From Erysipelotrichaceae bacterium (lineage in GTDB: Bacteria; Bacillota_I; Bacilli_A; Erysipelotrichales; Erysipelotrichaceae): DNA of 41,070 nucleotides. A program made the translations under genes and the position numbers. The notes beneath the pieces are model-generated. The model was not told the origin of the DNA. It did no database searches and saw only the letters and a program-made list of their open reading frames with translations. Position 1 is the stretch's first letter; each line of letters begins with the position of its first letter. Shown piece by piece: positions 25,565 through 33,237 of this stretch. The stretch is from contig JARKSP010000046.1 of NCBI GenBank assembly GCA_029974225.1, forward strand, positions 1 to 41,070, written 5' to 3'.

Positions 25565-26377
25565 ATGAGTTATGCAATACAGGTTTCTAATCTGAAGAAA
25601 AATTATGGTAATCATATCGTTCTTAAGGGACTTGATTTTACAATTTTGAAAGGCGAAATATTTGCTTTTCTTGGTGTCAATGGGGCTGGTAAGACTACCA
25701 CTTTAGAATGTATTGAAGGATTAAAAAAATACGACAGTGGAGAAATTATCATGGATGGTAAAATGGGCATTCAATTACAGTCTTCAGCGCTTCCAGCCCA
25801 TATCAAACCAATGGAAGCTGTAAAACTGTTTTCCAAGTGGAATAACACAGCTATTGATTATGCTCTGCTAAAGGCTCTTGGGATAGAGGAAATCAAAAAC
25901 AGGAAATATCTTCAGTTATCAACCGGTCAGAAAAGAAGACTGCATCTTGCTCTGGCGCTGATTGGTAATCCCGATATCATTTTTCTGGATGAGCCAACTG
26001 CCGGACTTGATGTTGAAGGTAGACTGGCCTTACATGACCAGATCCGTAAACTTAAATCACAAGGGAAAACTATTGTTTTAGCCAGTCATGACATGGCGGA
26101 AGTAGAAACCTTATGTGATCGTATTGCCATTTTAAATAATGGCAACATTATCTTTTGCGGTACCGCTAAACAATTAATCGACAAAGTAGGAAGAAAATAT
26201 CTCATCATTATCAAAACTGAGCAGGAAGAGATTTCTTTTGAAACAGATGATATTGAAAATTCTTTAATTTCTATACTTGAAGAATTAAAACAAAAAGAAG
26301 CACACCTTTTAGATATAAAAGTTGATCGCGGTACTCTAGAACAGCACTTCATAGAATTATCAAGGAGGGAAGCATAA
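25565..26377 (+). CDS. ABC transporter ATP-binding protein
   Basis: The 270-residue ATPase has Walker A GVNGAGKTTT near residue 37, the signature LSTGQKRRL near 118, Walker B IIFLDEPTAGLD near 139, and the switch histidine in ASHDMAEVE. The C-terminal 60 residues resemble the extension of drug-exporter ATPases. GGGAGG overlaps the end of the MerR gene just upstream. The stop codon overlaps the next start as TAATG, so it is coupled to the permease. Confidence 0.95.
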   Translation: MSYAIQVSNLKKNYGNHIVLKGLDFTILKGEIFAFLGVNGAGKTTTLECIEGLKKYDSGEIIMDGKMGIQLQSSALPAHIKPMEAVKLFSKWNNTAIDYALLKALGIEEIKNRKYLQLSTGQKRRLHLALALIGNPDIIFLDEPTAGLDVEGRLALHDQIRKLKSQGKTIVLASHDMAEVETLCDRIAILNNGNIIFCGTAKQLIDKVGRKYLIIIKTEQEEISFETDDIENSLISILEELKQKEAHLLDIKVDRGTLEQHFIELSRREA

Positions 26378-27093
26378 TGGAAGGTTTTTTATATGGTTTA
26401 GCCTTACAGTGGAAGTTAGATATCCGAGGTAAATCTATTTTAGTTACCTGTTATATCGTTCCGATTCTTTTTACTCTTATTATGGGGGGAATATTTACAG
26501 CTATTATGCCTGAAATGAAAAGTACACTGATACAGTCAATGCTTGTTTTAAGTGTATCTATGGGTGCTTACATCGGTTTTCCTCAAGTACTGATTGAGAC
26601 ATATGGAAGTGATATAAAAAAGGTCTATAAGGCCAATGGCGTGCCGATATATCTGGGTCTTGTTACCATGTTCATTTCGGCCTTTGTGCACTTAATGATC
26701 AGCAGTATTATTATAATGCTACTTGATTATGCCCTATATGAGGCAATTCTGCCTGATAATCTTCTGCATTTCTTTTTGGGGCTCGCTATGTTTATTGTTG
26801 CATCGCTAAGTATCGGAAGCATATTGGGACTGATTATAAAGGAGCAGGCAAAACTGACAATGATCTCACAGCTTCTGTTTCTGCCTTCAATCATGCTTTC
26901 GGGAATTATGTTCCCTAGAGATTTTCTGCCAGCAATGCTTAAGAATATCGGACGAATTTTCCCCGCTCCATGGGGATATCAGCTGATGCTAAACAAGGGC
27001 TTTAGCTTTGAAAGTGTTTGGTATCCAGTAATATTATTCTTTGTGGGTATAATTGTGTGTATGCTGCTTTTAAAAAGGGAAAAATCTGAATAA
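26377..27093 (+). CDS. ABC-2-type exporter permease
   Basis: The 238-residue protein has six predicted membrane helices, with SILVTCYIVPILFTLIMGGI as the first, MLSGIMFPRDFLP between helices 5 and 6 and an FPAPWGYQLM segment typical of ABC-2 drug or bacteriocin exporters. It would form the membrane part of an exporter with the ATPase encoded just upstream. The substrate is unknown; the MerR/TipAS-like regulator suggests an amphipathic drug or peptide. Confidence 0.9.
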   Translation: MEGFLYGLALQWKLDIRGKSILVTCYIVPILFTLIMGGIFTAIMPEMKSTLIQSMLVLSVSMGAYIGFPQVLIETYGSDIKKVYKANGVPIYLGLVTMFISAFVHLMISSIIIMLLDYALYEAILPDNLLHFFLGLAMFIVASLSIGSILGLIIKEQAKLTMISQLLFLPSIMLSGIMFPRDFLPAMLKNIGRIFPAPWGYQLMLNKGFSFESVWYPVILFFVGIIVCMLLLKREKSE

Positions 27094-27153
27094 ATGGAAT
27101 TGTCTGCGACTGAGGTCTTTTAATAAAACTTTTAAAAAGGAGAATTAGCTTTT

Positions 27154-27819
27154 ATGGAAATAGAAAAAATCAATAAAGTTGAGAAATTAATATTTATGGC
27201 AATATTGCTTATGGCACTTTTTTCACTGCTGAATATTTTTGATTTCCGGTTTAAAGAAACAAAAATAAACTTTGCCGGTTTAACAATTGTTATTGGTGTT
27301 GCCATGTATTTTGTTGTTCTGGCAATGAAAAAAACAGAAGATTTATTGAACTTCAAGATGATTTCCCGTGCTTTGCAAGATAAGAATCTTGTTGTTTTGT
27401 GCCTAATACCGCTGGCTTTAAATATAATCTGTCTGGTTGGGGCAAAACTGTTTTTGCCCGAATTTGTAGAGCACTTAAAGATGCGAACGAATTTTCTGGC
27501 TGTAAATCAGATTCCCCTTCTTATCATTCAACTTGCAATAGCTGCAATTGGTGAAGAAATAGCATGGAGAGGTTTTTTTCAAAATCAGTTATCTGCAGTT
27601 CTTCCTTTTTTACCAGCCTTAATTGTTACAGCTGCCTTATTTGCCATCTGCCACCATACAAGCGGAAGTCTATCAGTTGTCTTATATGATATGTTGTTCA
27701 TCTTTATAAACGCTCTGCTCTATGGATTTATTTTTAGAAAAGTTAATAATATTTTCATCAGTTCACTGGCTCATTTTATGGCCAATCTATCAGGCATTAT
27801 ATTTATCTTCTTCTTATAG
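27154..27819 (+). CDS. CPBP-family intramembrane metalloprotease
   Basis: This 221-residue membrane protein carries the CPBP (CAAX/Abi) motifs: GEEIAWRG with Glu134, Glu135 and Arg139, the FAICHHTSG segment with His167/His168, and SLAHFMANL with His207 and Asn211. Members include prenyl-CAAX proteases and bacteriocin self-immunity proteins. It is the last gene of the MerR-ABC cassette, 60 bp after the permease, with AAAAGGAG upstream. The position suggests a role in resistance or immunity. Confidence 0.9.
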   Translation: MEIEKINKVEKLIFMAILLMALFSLLNIFDFRFKETKINFAGLTIVIGVAMYFVVLAMKKTEDLLNFKMISRALQDKNLVVLCLIPLALNIICLVGAKLFLPEFVEHLKMRTNFLAVNQIPLLIIQLAIAAIGEEIAWRGFFQNQLSAVLPFLPALIVTAALFAICHHTSGSLSVVLYDMLFIFINALLYGFIFRKVNNIFISSLAHFMANLSGIIFIFFL

Positions 27820-27862
27820 GAGAAAATAATACTTGCCTTTCTAACAATATATATAAACTTAC

Positions 27863-27932
27863 AATCCAAAACCCTTGTATCTACTGCTATTTTTATACAC
27901 CTGGGCAGCAAAAGGGTTTGGATTTTATTTTA
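27863..27932 (+). terminator. Long terminator hairpin after the CPBP gene
   Basis: AATCCAAAACCCTT (27863-27876) pairs with AAAGGGTTTGGATT (27911-27924) with small bulges, followed by TTATTTT. The roughly 35-nt apex can form a further CTGC/GCAG stem. It closes the MerR-ABC-CPBP operon. Confidence 0.7.
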
Positions 27933-27943
27933 AAGAAAATATA

Positions 27944-27972
27944 TTGCTATTACTATATAAAAGGAATATAAT
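27944..27972 (+). promoter_or_regulatory. Promoter of the ktrB-ktrA operon
   Basis: TTGCTA (27944-27949) and TATAAT (27967-27972) are 17 bp apart. The expected start near 27979 falls just before the first stem of the structured leader at 27981-28083. Confidence 0.7.
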
Positions 27973-27980
27973 TTAATCAA

Positions 27981-28083
27981 TTTTTGTGGAAACAATGTGG
28001 TCTTTGACTACGTGGCTGGCAGAAGTTTATTCGCAAAACTAAACAAAACTTCCCCCTAAAAAAAGCACATTATGCCACAAAAA
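27981..28083 (+). ncRNA. Structured leader RNA of ktrB-ktrA, riboswitch candidate
   Basis: TTTTTGTGG (27981-27989) pairs perfectly with CCACAAAAA (28075-28083). Inside, AATGTG (27994-27999) pairs with CACATT (28066-28071), separated from the outer stem by a small internal loop. A third perfect stem, GAAGTTT (28022-28028) with AAACTTC (28046-28052), closes a 17-nt loop. Two unpaired segments flank it: about 22 nt containing GACTACGTGGCTGGC and a CCCCCTAAAAAAAG stretch. The element fills the leader from the predicted transcription start to 25 nt before the start codon. It has no terminator, so translation-level control is likely. I did not find the conserved ydaO (c-di-AMP) motifs. Confidence 0.6.
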
Positions 28084-28108
28084 GGATTGGCTGTTAAACG
28101 CCTCAGGA

Positions 28109-29425
28109 ATGGAGAAATATGAAAGAATGTTGAGCTTTTTAAAACGACAGTCTCCAGCAAGAATTCTGGCAATGGGTTTTGCAACAGTAATTTTGATGGG
28201 ATCAGTTCTATTAATACTTCCATGGAGTGTTAAAGAAGGGGTAAAACTGAGCTACCTTGACTCACTTTATACTTCTACCAGCGCAGTTTGTGTAACTGGT
28301 TTGGTTGTAGTTGATGTTGGTGATACCTTTACACCCCTGGGGCAGTTTTTTTTAGCTCTGCTCATTCAGATTGGCGGCCTGGGAGTTGCTTCTGTTGGTG
28401 CGGGAATAATTCTGGCAATGAGAAAAAAGTTTTATCTGAAAAGTAGAAACCTGATTCATGAAGCCTCAAATCTTGATTCAAGAAGCGGCATCGTCCGTTT
28501 TGTAAAAAACGTCCTGTTAATGACATTAATATTCGAATTAACTGGTGCCGTGCTTAGCTTTATCGTTTTTGCTAAAGATTATTCTCCGCTAAATGCCTTA
28601 GGCATTAGTATATTTCACTCAGTTGCAGCCTTCAATAACTCTGGCTTTGACATTTTAGGTAATTTCCAGAACCTTATTCCCTATCAGAATAATGTTATGC
28701 TGAATCTTGTTACTTGTGGACTTGTATTTTTTGGTGGTATCGGTTTTCTGGTCATTCAGGAAATGTGGCTAAACAGATTTAACTGGAAGAAGTATTCAAT
28801 GCATGCAAAAGTTGTTCTAACTGTCAGTGTAATATTGATTATAGTTGGAACAGTGCTGCTAAAACTGACCGAAGATGTAAGTTGGCTTGGAGCATTTTTC
28901 CAGAGTGTTTCTGCACGAACAGCGGGTTTTTCCACCTATAGCCTTGGTAAGTTCTCAAATGCCGGTTTGCTAGTACTGACGGTATTGATGTTTATCGGCG
29001 CTTCCTCGGGATCAACCGGCGGAGGTATAAAAACGAGTACATTTTTTGTCTTAATACAAGGTATCAAAGCTGCTGCTACCAATAAATCAGAAAAAGCGTT
29101 CCACCATGCTTTGCCAAAGGATGCTTTTCACAAAGCGACAGTTATTGCTTTACTGGCAATATCTGTGATCATAACCGGTTCCTGGCTAATGGTTTTTATG
29201 GAACCCAACATATCGCTTATGGACGCAGTTTTTGAAATTACAAGCGCTTTTGGCACAGTCGGTCTTTCTACCGGCATTACAACAGGATTAGGCACTGGTT
29301 CAAAATTACTGTCAATAGTGGTTATGTTTATCGGAAGACTTGGCCCGCTAACCATAGCAACTCTTTGGCACTTTACCAGGGGGGAACGTGTAAGTTTTCC
29401 TGAAGGAAACATTTCAATCGGCTGA
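28109..29425 (+). CDS. ktrB: KtrB/TrkH-family potassium (or sodium-coupled) channel subunit
   Basis: The 438-residue membrane protein has the four pore repeats of the Trk/Ktr/HKT superfamily, each with its filter glycine: AVCVTGLVV (near 60-67), AAFNNSGFD, SARTAGFST and FGTVGLSTG. It starts LKRQSPARILAMGFATVILM, typical of KtrB. It forms the K+-translocating dimer on the KtrA ring. The ATG at 28109 has no strong ribosome binding site; an ATG at 28127 also fits the family N-terminus. ktrA follows after 15 nt. A structured leader precedes it. Confidence 0.94.
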   Translation: MEKYERMLSFLKRQSPARILAMGFATVILMGSVLLILPWSVKEGVKLSYLDSLYTSTSAVCVTGLVVVDVGDTFTPLGQFFLALLIQIGGLGVASVGAGIILAMRKKFYLKSRNLIHEASNLDSRSGIVRFVKNVLLMTLIFELTGAVLSFIVFAKDYSPLNALGISIFHSVAAFNNSGFDILGNFQNLIPYQNNVMLNLVTCGLVFFGGIGFLVIQEMWLNRFNWKKYSMHAKVVLTVSVILIIVGTVLLKLTEDVSWLGAFFQSVSARTAGFSTYSLGKFSNAGLLVLTVLMFIGASSGSTGGGIKTSTFFVLIQGIKAAATNKSEKAFHHALPKDAFHKATVIALLAISVIITGSWLMVFMEPNISLMDAVFEITSAFGTVGLSTGITTGLGTGSKLLSIVVMFIGRLGPLTIATLWHFTRGERVSFPEGNISIG

Positions 29426-29440
29426 TTTGGAGGAATTAAT

Positions 29441-30124
29441 ATGTTTGGTAAAAAGAAAAAAAATAAAGTAACTTATGGTATAGTTGGACTTGGACGATTT
29501 GGTCAGGCTCTTACGGAAGAATTAGCAGCTTCTGGCTCAGAACTGATTGTTCTGGACAACGATGATGAAAAAATCCGTGACATCAGTGAACTGACCGAAA
29601 ATGCCTACGTGGTAAAAACTCTAGATAAAAAATCTCTTCAGGAAACAGGTATTCAGAATTGTGATATTGCCATAGTATGCATCGGTGAGCATATGGATAT
29701 GTCTATCCTTACCACTCTTAATCTGATATCTATTGGTATTCCAAGGGTGATTGCCAAAGCTACAAGCCTTGAGCATGGTATCATTCTCGAAAAACTGGGT
29801 GCCGACGTTGTATATCCTGAACGCGATATGGCAATACGTCTGGCCAGCAGACTAGAAACCGCTAGAGAGTTGGACATTATCCAGCTGAGTGAAAAAATAA
29901 ACATTACAAAAATGCAGGTACCTGAGCAGATTATTGAAAAAACTGTGGAGGAAATCAGTTTACGTGTCCGCTTTGGTTTAAATATTATTGCAGTAGAAAA
30001 TGATGGTCAGGTTTTGGAAAACATTTCTCCAAATTATGTTTTTAAACATAATGATGTGCTTTTCCTTGCTGGTAGTAAAGAAGGTCTGACAAAGTTTAAC
30101 CACTGGGCAGCATCAGATAAATAA
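29441..30124 (+). CDS. ktrA: KtrA/TrkA potassium uptake regulator (RCK protein)
   Basis: The 227-residue cytosolic protein has an N-terminal Rossmann RCK domain (YGIVGLGRFGQALTEELAAS with the nucleotide-binding glycines and the acidic VLDNDDEK end of strand 2) and a C-terminal RCK_C domain (about 140-220, with VLFLAGSKEGL). It forms the octameric ring that gates KtrB in response to ATP/ADP, and in many Bacillota its RCK_C domain binds c-di-AMP, which closes the system. TTTGGAGGAATTAAT precedes the ATG. Confidence 0.95.
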   Translation: MFGKKKKNKVTYGIVGLGRFGQALTEELAASGSELIVLDNDDEKIRDISELTENAYVVKTLDKKSLQETGIQNCDIAIVCIGEHMDMSILTTLNLISIGIPRVIAKATSLEHGIILEKLGADVVYPERDMAIRLASRLETARELDIIQLSEKINITKMQVPEQIIEKTVEEISLRVRFGLNIIAVENDGQVLENISPNYVFKHNDVLFLAGSKEGLTKFNHWAASDK

Positions 30125-30175
30125 TGTTCATTAATGCTTTTTAATCAATTATAATATTTATTTTTTACAGTCATC

Positions 30176-30295
30176 TTAGGATTAAATATCCTAAAAACGC
30201 CACAATGAAGGAGGCAACACTCATCCGTTGAATTGACGAGATAAACTGTTTCTGTTTAGTTTATATCAACCGATGCCTGCTTGTTATGCCTCCTT
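30176..30295 (+). ncRNA. Structured leader RNA upstream of an ion transporter, riboswitch candidate
   Basis: A first hairpin, TTAGGAT/ATCCTAA (30176-30194), is followed by a long interrupted helix. AAGGAGGCA (30208-30216) pairs with TGCCTCCTT (30287-30295). Inside are CATC/GATG (30222-30225, 30272-30275), GTTGA/TCAAC (30227-30231, 30266-30270) and ATAAACT/AGTTTAT (30241-30247, 30258-30264), all perfect, separated by asymmetric internal loops. A TATAAT at 30150-30155 could start it. The 3' strand of the outer stem overlaps CTTTGAG, which can instead pair with CTCAAAG 11 nt on, giving an alternative fold. It ends about 115 nt before the transporter start codon. No poly-U tract follows. Confidence 0.55.
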
Positions 30296-30411
30296 TGAGT
30301 TTGCCAGATTTATCTCAAAGTAAGTCTGAACAATTATTATATGTCTTCTCTAATAGCTTTTAATAGCTTTATATAAATATCTATTTATTAGATAAACGAG
30401 GTAAAAAACAC

Positions 30412-31680
30412 ATGCTTTTAGCACTTATATTATTCGCTGTAACTTATGTGCTGATGTTGAAGTTTGTTAAATATCATACACACATCGCACTTGGTTCAGC
30501 ACTGATCTTTATTTTAACCGGAATGCTTCCAGTCAATCAGATTCTCGGTTCTATTGATTTTAATGTTCTGCTGATGATTGCCGGTACCATGGGGTTGGTC
30601 CAACTCTTTATTGACAGTAAAATGCCATCACTTATGGCAGATATTTTAATGGAACATGTTTCCAGTATTCAGATTGCAGCAGTAGCTTTATCGCTCTTTG
30701 CGGGAATTATTTCTGCTTTTGTCGATAATGTGGCTACAGTCTTAATGATTGCCCCAATTGCCTTAGAAATAAGCAAAAAACTAAAAACTAATCCTGTACC
30801 ATTTATTATTGCCATTGCAGTATCATCTAACCTGCAGGGCGCTGCCACAATGGTTGGCGATACTACTGCTATCATGCTTGGTTCATATGCCAATATGAAT
30901 TTTATGGACTTTTTCTTTTATAAAAAGAAGCCCGCAATCTTTTTTGCGGTTGAATTGGGAGCATTTGCTGCTGCGATGGTTTTAGCCTGGCTGTTCCGTA
31001 AAGAAAAAACCCATATCAATAAAGAAGTTCATCGTACTGCAGTGACCAACTATGTTCCTACAATTCTACTATTAACAATGGTCGCATTGATGATTACCGC
31101 ATCCTTTATTAAAAACAAGCCAGAAACTACAAACGGATTGATTTGTATTGGATTATTGCTTGTTGGAATGTTTGACAGTATTAAAAAAAGTCATAATAAG
31201 GATCTTATGTTCCATGCCTTCAGAGCTATCGACTTTGAAACAATAGGATTATTGTTTGGACTTTTCCTAATCATCGGCGGCATTTCCCATATGGGTGTTA
31301 TTGATGCAGTAGCACAGTTGCTTGCAAAACTTGGTGGTGGAAATCTTTTTATTCTATATACCGTTATCGTCTGGGTCTCTGTACTTTTATCTGCCTTCAT
31401 CGACAACATACCTTATGTTGCAACTATGCTTCCTGTTGTCACCGGTCTCGCAGAAACGCTGGGCATTCAGCCAACACTTCTCTATTTCGGCTTACTTTCT
31501 GGAGCAACACTCGGGGGAAACTGTACCCCCATTGGTGCATCAGCGAATATTGCCGGTATTGGAATCTTACGTAAAGCCGGTTATGAGGTGAAAACTAAAG
31601 ATTTCGTTCGTATCGGGATTCCTTTCACCTTAGCTGCAACAATTCCTGCTTATATTTATTTCTGGGTGTTTTATGTTTAA
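30412..31680 (+). CDS. ArsB/NhaD/CitM-type ion transporter (ion transporter superfamily)
   Basis: The 422-residue protein has about ten membrane helices in two inverted repeats, with hairpin signatures ISAFVDNVATVLMIAPI and LSAFIDNIPYVATMLPVV, and GATLGGNCTPIGASANI near the C-terminus, as in ArsB, NhaD and SLC13-like carriers. Substrates in the superfamily include Na+/H+, arsenite and di- or tricarboxylates. There is no ars gene nearby. Its place behind ktrAB and a structured leader favours a cation role, such as Na+/H+ exchange, but this is inference. GAGG lies 10 nt before the ATG. Confidence 0.85.
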   Translation: MLLALILFAVTYVLMLKFVKYHTHIALGSALIFILTGMLPVNQILGSIDFNVLLMIAGTMGLVQLFIDSKMPSLMADILMEHVSSIQIAAVALSLFAGIISAFVDNVATVLMIAPIALEISKKLKTNPVPFIIAIAVSSNLQGAATMVGDTTAIMLGSYANMNFMDFFFYKKKPAIFFAVELGAFAAAMVLAWLFRKEKTHINKEVHRTAVTNYVPTILLLTMVALMITASFIKNKPETTNGLICIGLLLVGMFDSIKKSHNKDLMFHAFRAIDFETIGLLFGLFLIIGGISHMGVIDAVAQLLAKLGGGNLFILYTVIVWVSVLLSAFIDNIPYVATMLPVVTGLAETLGIQPTLLYFGLLSGATLGGNCTPIGASANIAGIGILRKAGYEVKTKDFVRIGIPFTLAATIPAYIYFWVFYV

Positions 31681-31714
31681 AGTATATTAATTGTTAAATT
31701 TCAACTTAATTAAT

Positions 31715-31807
31715 AAAAAAGGAATCTGTTAATTCCCTTCATCATTTCGCGTTCTGTTAAATGCCCATTAATTTGACTAAAGGATTTCACCAGTTCCTTT
31801 TTTTACT
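31715..31807. terminator. Terminator region between converging genes
   Basis: AAAAAAGGAATCTG (31715-31728) can pair with CAGTTCCTTTTTTT (31791-31804), giving a helix with A and T runs on both sides, suited to bidirectional termination. A smaller internal hairpin GGAAT/ATTCC lies at its 5' end. It separates the plus-strand ion transporter from the minus-strand XRE gene. Confidence 0.6.
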
Positions 31808-31877
31808 TATTTTCAGCTAATTCTTAGTACAGTCCTGATTAATTCGTTTTTTCATACCCATATTTTTCAAAACCGCT

Positions 31878-32228
31878 TTAATCATAGGTTTCTTTTAATA
31901 ATTCTTCTGGAGCTACACCGTACAGCTTAGCGAGAGCAATTAAATTTGCAGTATTTGGATCAGATGCGCCACTTTCCCACTTTGATACCGCCTGTCTGCT
32001 GATTCCCAGGTGTTCGGCAACAAATTCCTGGGTCATTTTGCATCTTGTTCTATGTTCCTTTAATACCTGACCTAAAGATTTTGCTATCTCCTTTTTTTCC
32101 CGGCGTACCTCTTTTGAGCTAACATATTTTCTTAAGGCTTTAATTACCAGAATAAGCAAATATACACCTAAGATAATCCCGGCAATAACAACAGCGATAA
32201 TTAATACACCTAATAGAGTAGTTCTCAT
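31878..32228 (-). CDS. Membrane-anchored XRE-family regulator
   Basis: This 116-residue protein joins an N-terminal membrane helix (LLGVLIIAVVIAGIILGVYL, about residues 5-31) to a basic linker and a C-terminal XRE/Cro HTH domain (about 55-110: LKEHRTRCKMTQEFVAEHLG, then ISRQAVSKWESGASDPNTAN). The HTH is complete, with the conserved SRQAVSKWE recognition helix. Regulators of this class usually carry the HTH first; here the anchor comes first. AAAGGAGG lies 9 nt before the ATG and a perfect 16-bp palindrome lies just upstream. Confidence 0.88.
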   Translation of the reverse strand: MRTTLLGVLIIAVVIAGIILGVYLLILVIKALRKYVSSKEVRREKKEIAKSLGQVLKEHRTRCKMTQEFVAEHLGISRQAVSKWESGASDPNTANLIALAKLYGVAPEELLKETYD

Positions 32229-32248
32229 ATGTACTATCCTCCTTTATG

Positions 32249-32264
32249 TAACTAATTTTAGTTA
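32249..32264. promoter_or_regulatory. Perfect palindrome upstream of the XRE gene, possible operator
   Basis: TAACTAATTTTAGTTA is an inverted repeat with 7-bp arms and a 2-bp centre, ending about 8 bp before the AAAGGAGG site of the XRE gene. Its position suits autorepression. Confidence 0.5.
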
Positions 32265-32341
32265 TTTTCCTTCAGTTGCTCCACCAACTATTACGATAAT
32301 TTTGGTTGCTTTTTGATTTTGAAGCTTTTTTCTTTTTCTTT

Positions 32342-32743
32342 TTATTCAATTTTTAATTTTTCATATACTTCTTCTAATTCCTGTTCTGCTCCAGAAAATT
32401 CAGGCCAGCCATCTATATTGTCACTATCTTTTCTTGGAATGATATGGATATGAAAATGATTAACCGATTGACCGGCACTCTCACCACTGGCATTTAATAT
32501 GTTAACTCCATCATATTCACAATCATCAACACAGTAATTTGAAATTTTCTTTACTGTCGCCATTAAATGATTAAGGGTCTCTAAATCGCAATCCAGAATA
32601 TTTATGACATGTTTTTTAGGTATTGCCAGCATATGACCATCAACATCCTTGGCAATGTCCATAAAAACCATAGTGTACTCATCTTCATACACTTTATAGC
32701 TGGGAATTTCTCCCTTTATAATCTTACAGAATATACAACTCAT
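32342..32743 (-). CDS. HIT-family nucleotide hydrolase
   Basis: The 133-residue HIT protein has the N-terminal zinc-type MSCIFCKIIKGEIPSYKVYE start, the KKHVINI segment, and the histidine triad HFHIHIIP near residue 95, preceded by GESAGQSVN. It belongs to the Hint/PKCI branch that hydrolyses adenosine phosphoramidates in the cytosol. It is of normal length and has AAGAAAAG-type purines before the ATG. It follows the GNAT genes on the same strand. Confidence 0.95.
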   Translation of the reverse strand: MSCIFCKIIKGEIPSYKVYEDEYTMVFMDIAKDVDGHMLAIPKKHVINILDCDLETLNHLMATVKKISNYCVDDCEYDGVNILNASGESAGQSVNHFHIHIIPRKDSDNIDGWPEFSGAEQELEEVYEKLKIE

Positions 32744-32780
32744 CTTTTCTTCCTCCCCGGATTCTGTTTTTATATGAACA

Positions 32781-33194
32781 CTAATATCTGAGTTCCTTAC
32801 TTAACATTGGCGGCTCATATAGTGTAACATTGTCAAAAGAATGATAAAATTTGTCAGTTTCAGTATTCTTGGCATTTATCAGACAATACTCATAAATATC
32901 ATTTTCTCTGCAGTCCTTTTCCAATTCTTTAAATAATTCCTGTCCAATTTCCTTGTGGCGATAATCAGATAACACATACACCCGGTTTAAATAGGCAATA
33001 CGATATCCATCCTGCTTTCTTGCTGTTATCGAGGACTGAAATGAATCTGGTGTTGATGAAAAACGGATTTTTTTCCTCCTTCAATCACTTTTTCATCAAC
33101 CTTTTTTAGTCAGTATCAATTCAGGTTCTTTGGCCACGGCTATTTTAAGGTATTTGATATAATCATTGTCAGGGTTTAACCTTTGATATTCCAT
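32781..33194 (-). pseudogene. GNAT acetyltransferase disrupted by two compensating frameshifts
   Basis: The ATG at 33194 has GGAGGAATATATT upstream and opens MEYQRLNPDNDYIKYLKIAV...LILTKK, then meets TGA. Shifting frame after an AAAAAAGG run gives VDEKVIEGGKK, and shifting back at a seven-A run after GGAGG returns to the first frame, IRFSSTPDSFQSSITARKQD..., which continues to the stop. The joined product of about 137 residues is a GNAT: YLNRVYVLSDYRHKEIGQEL holds the acetyl-CoA loop and NTETDKFYHSF is motif B. Both breaks lie at homopolymer runs and cancel each other. It is a recent pseudogene or a sequencing artefact. Confidence 0.75.
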
Positions 33195-33237
33195 AATATA
33201 TTCCTCCACGAGTTACTTTTATTGTTCTAAAGCATCT

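Noticed and set aside
27981-28083. Leader of ktrB as a standard ydaO c-di-AMP riboswitch
   Set aside because: The conserved ydaO segments I know (such as CCGAATCCG and AGCTAACTC) are not present; a search with the Rfam model would settle this.
32781-33194. Programmed frameshifting in the GNAT gene
   Set aside because: No slippery heptamer with a downstream pseudoknot is visible, and two opposite shifts within about 40 nt would be needed. Mutation or sequencing error is simpler.
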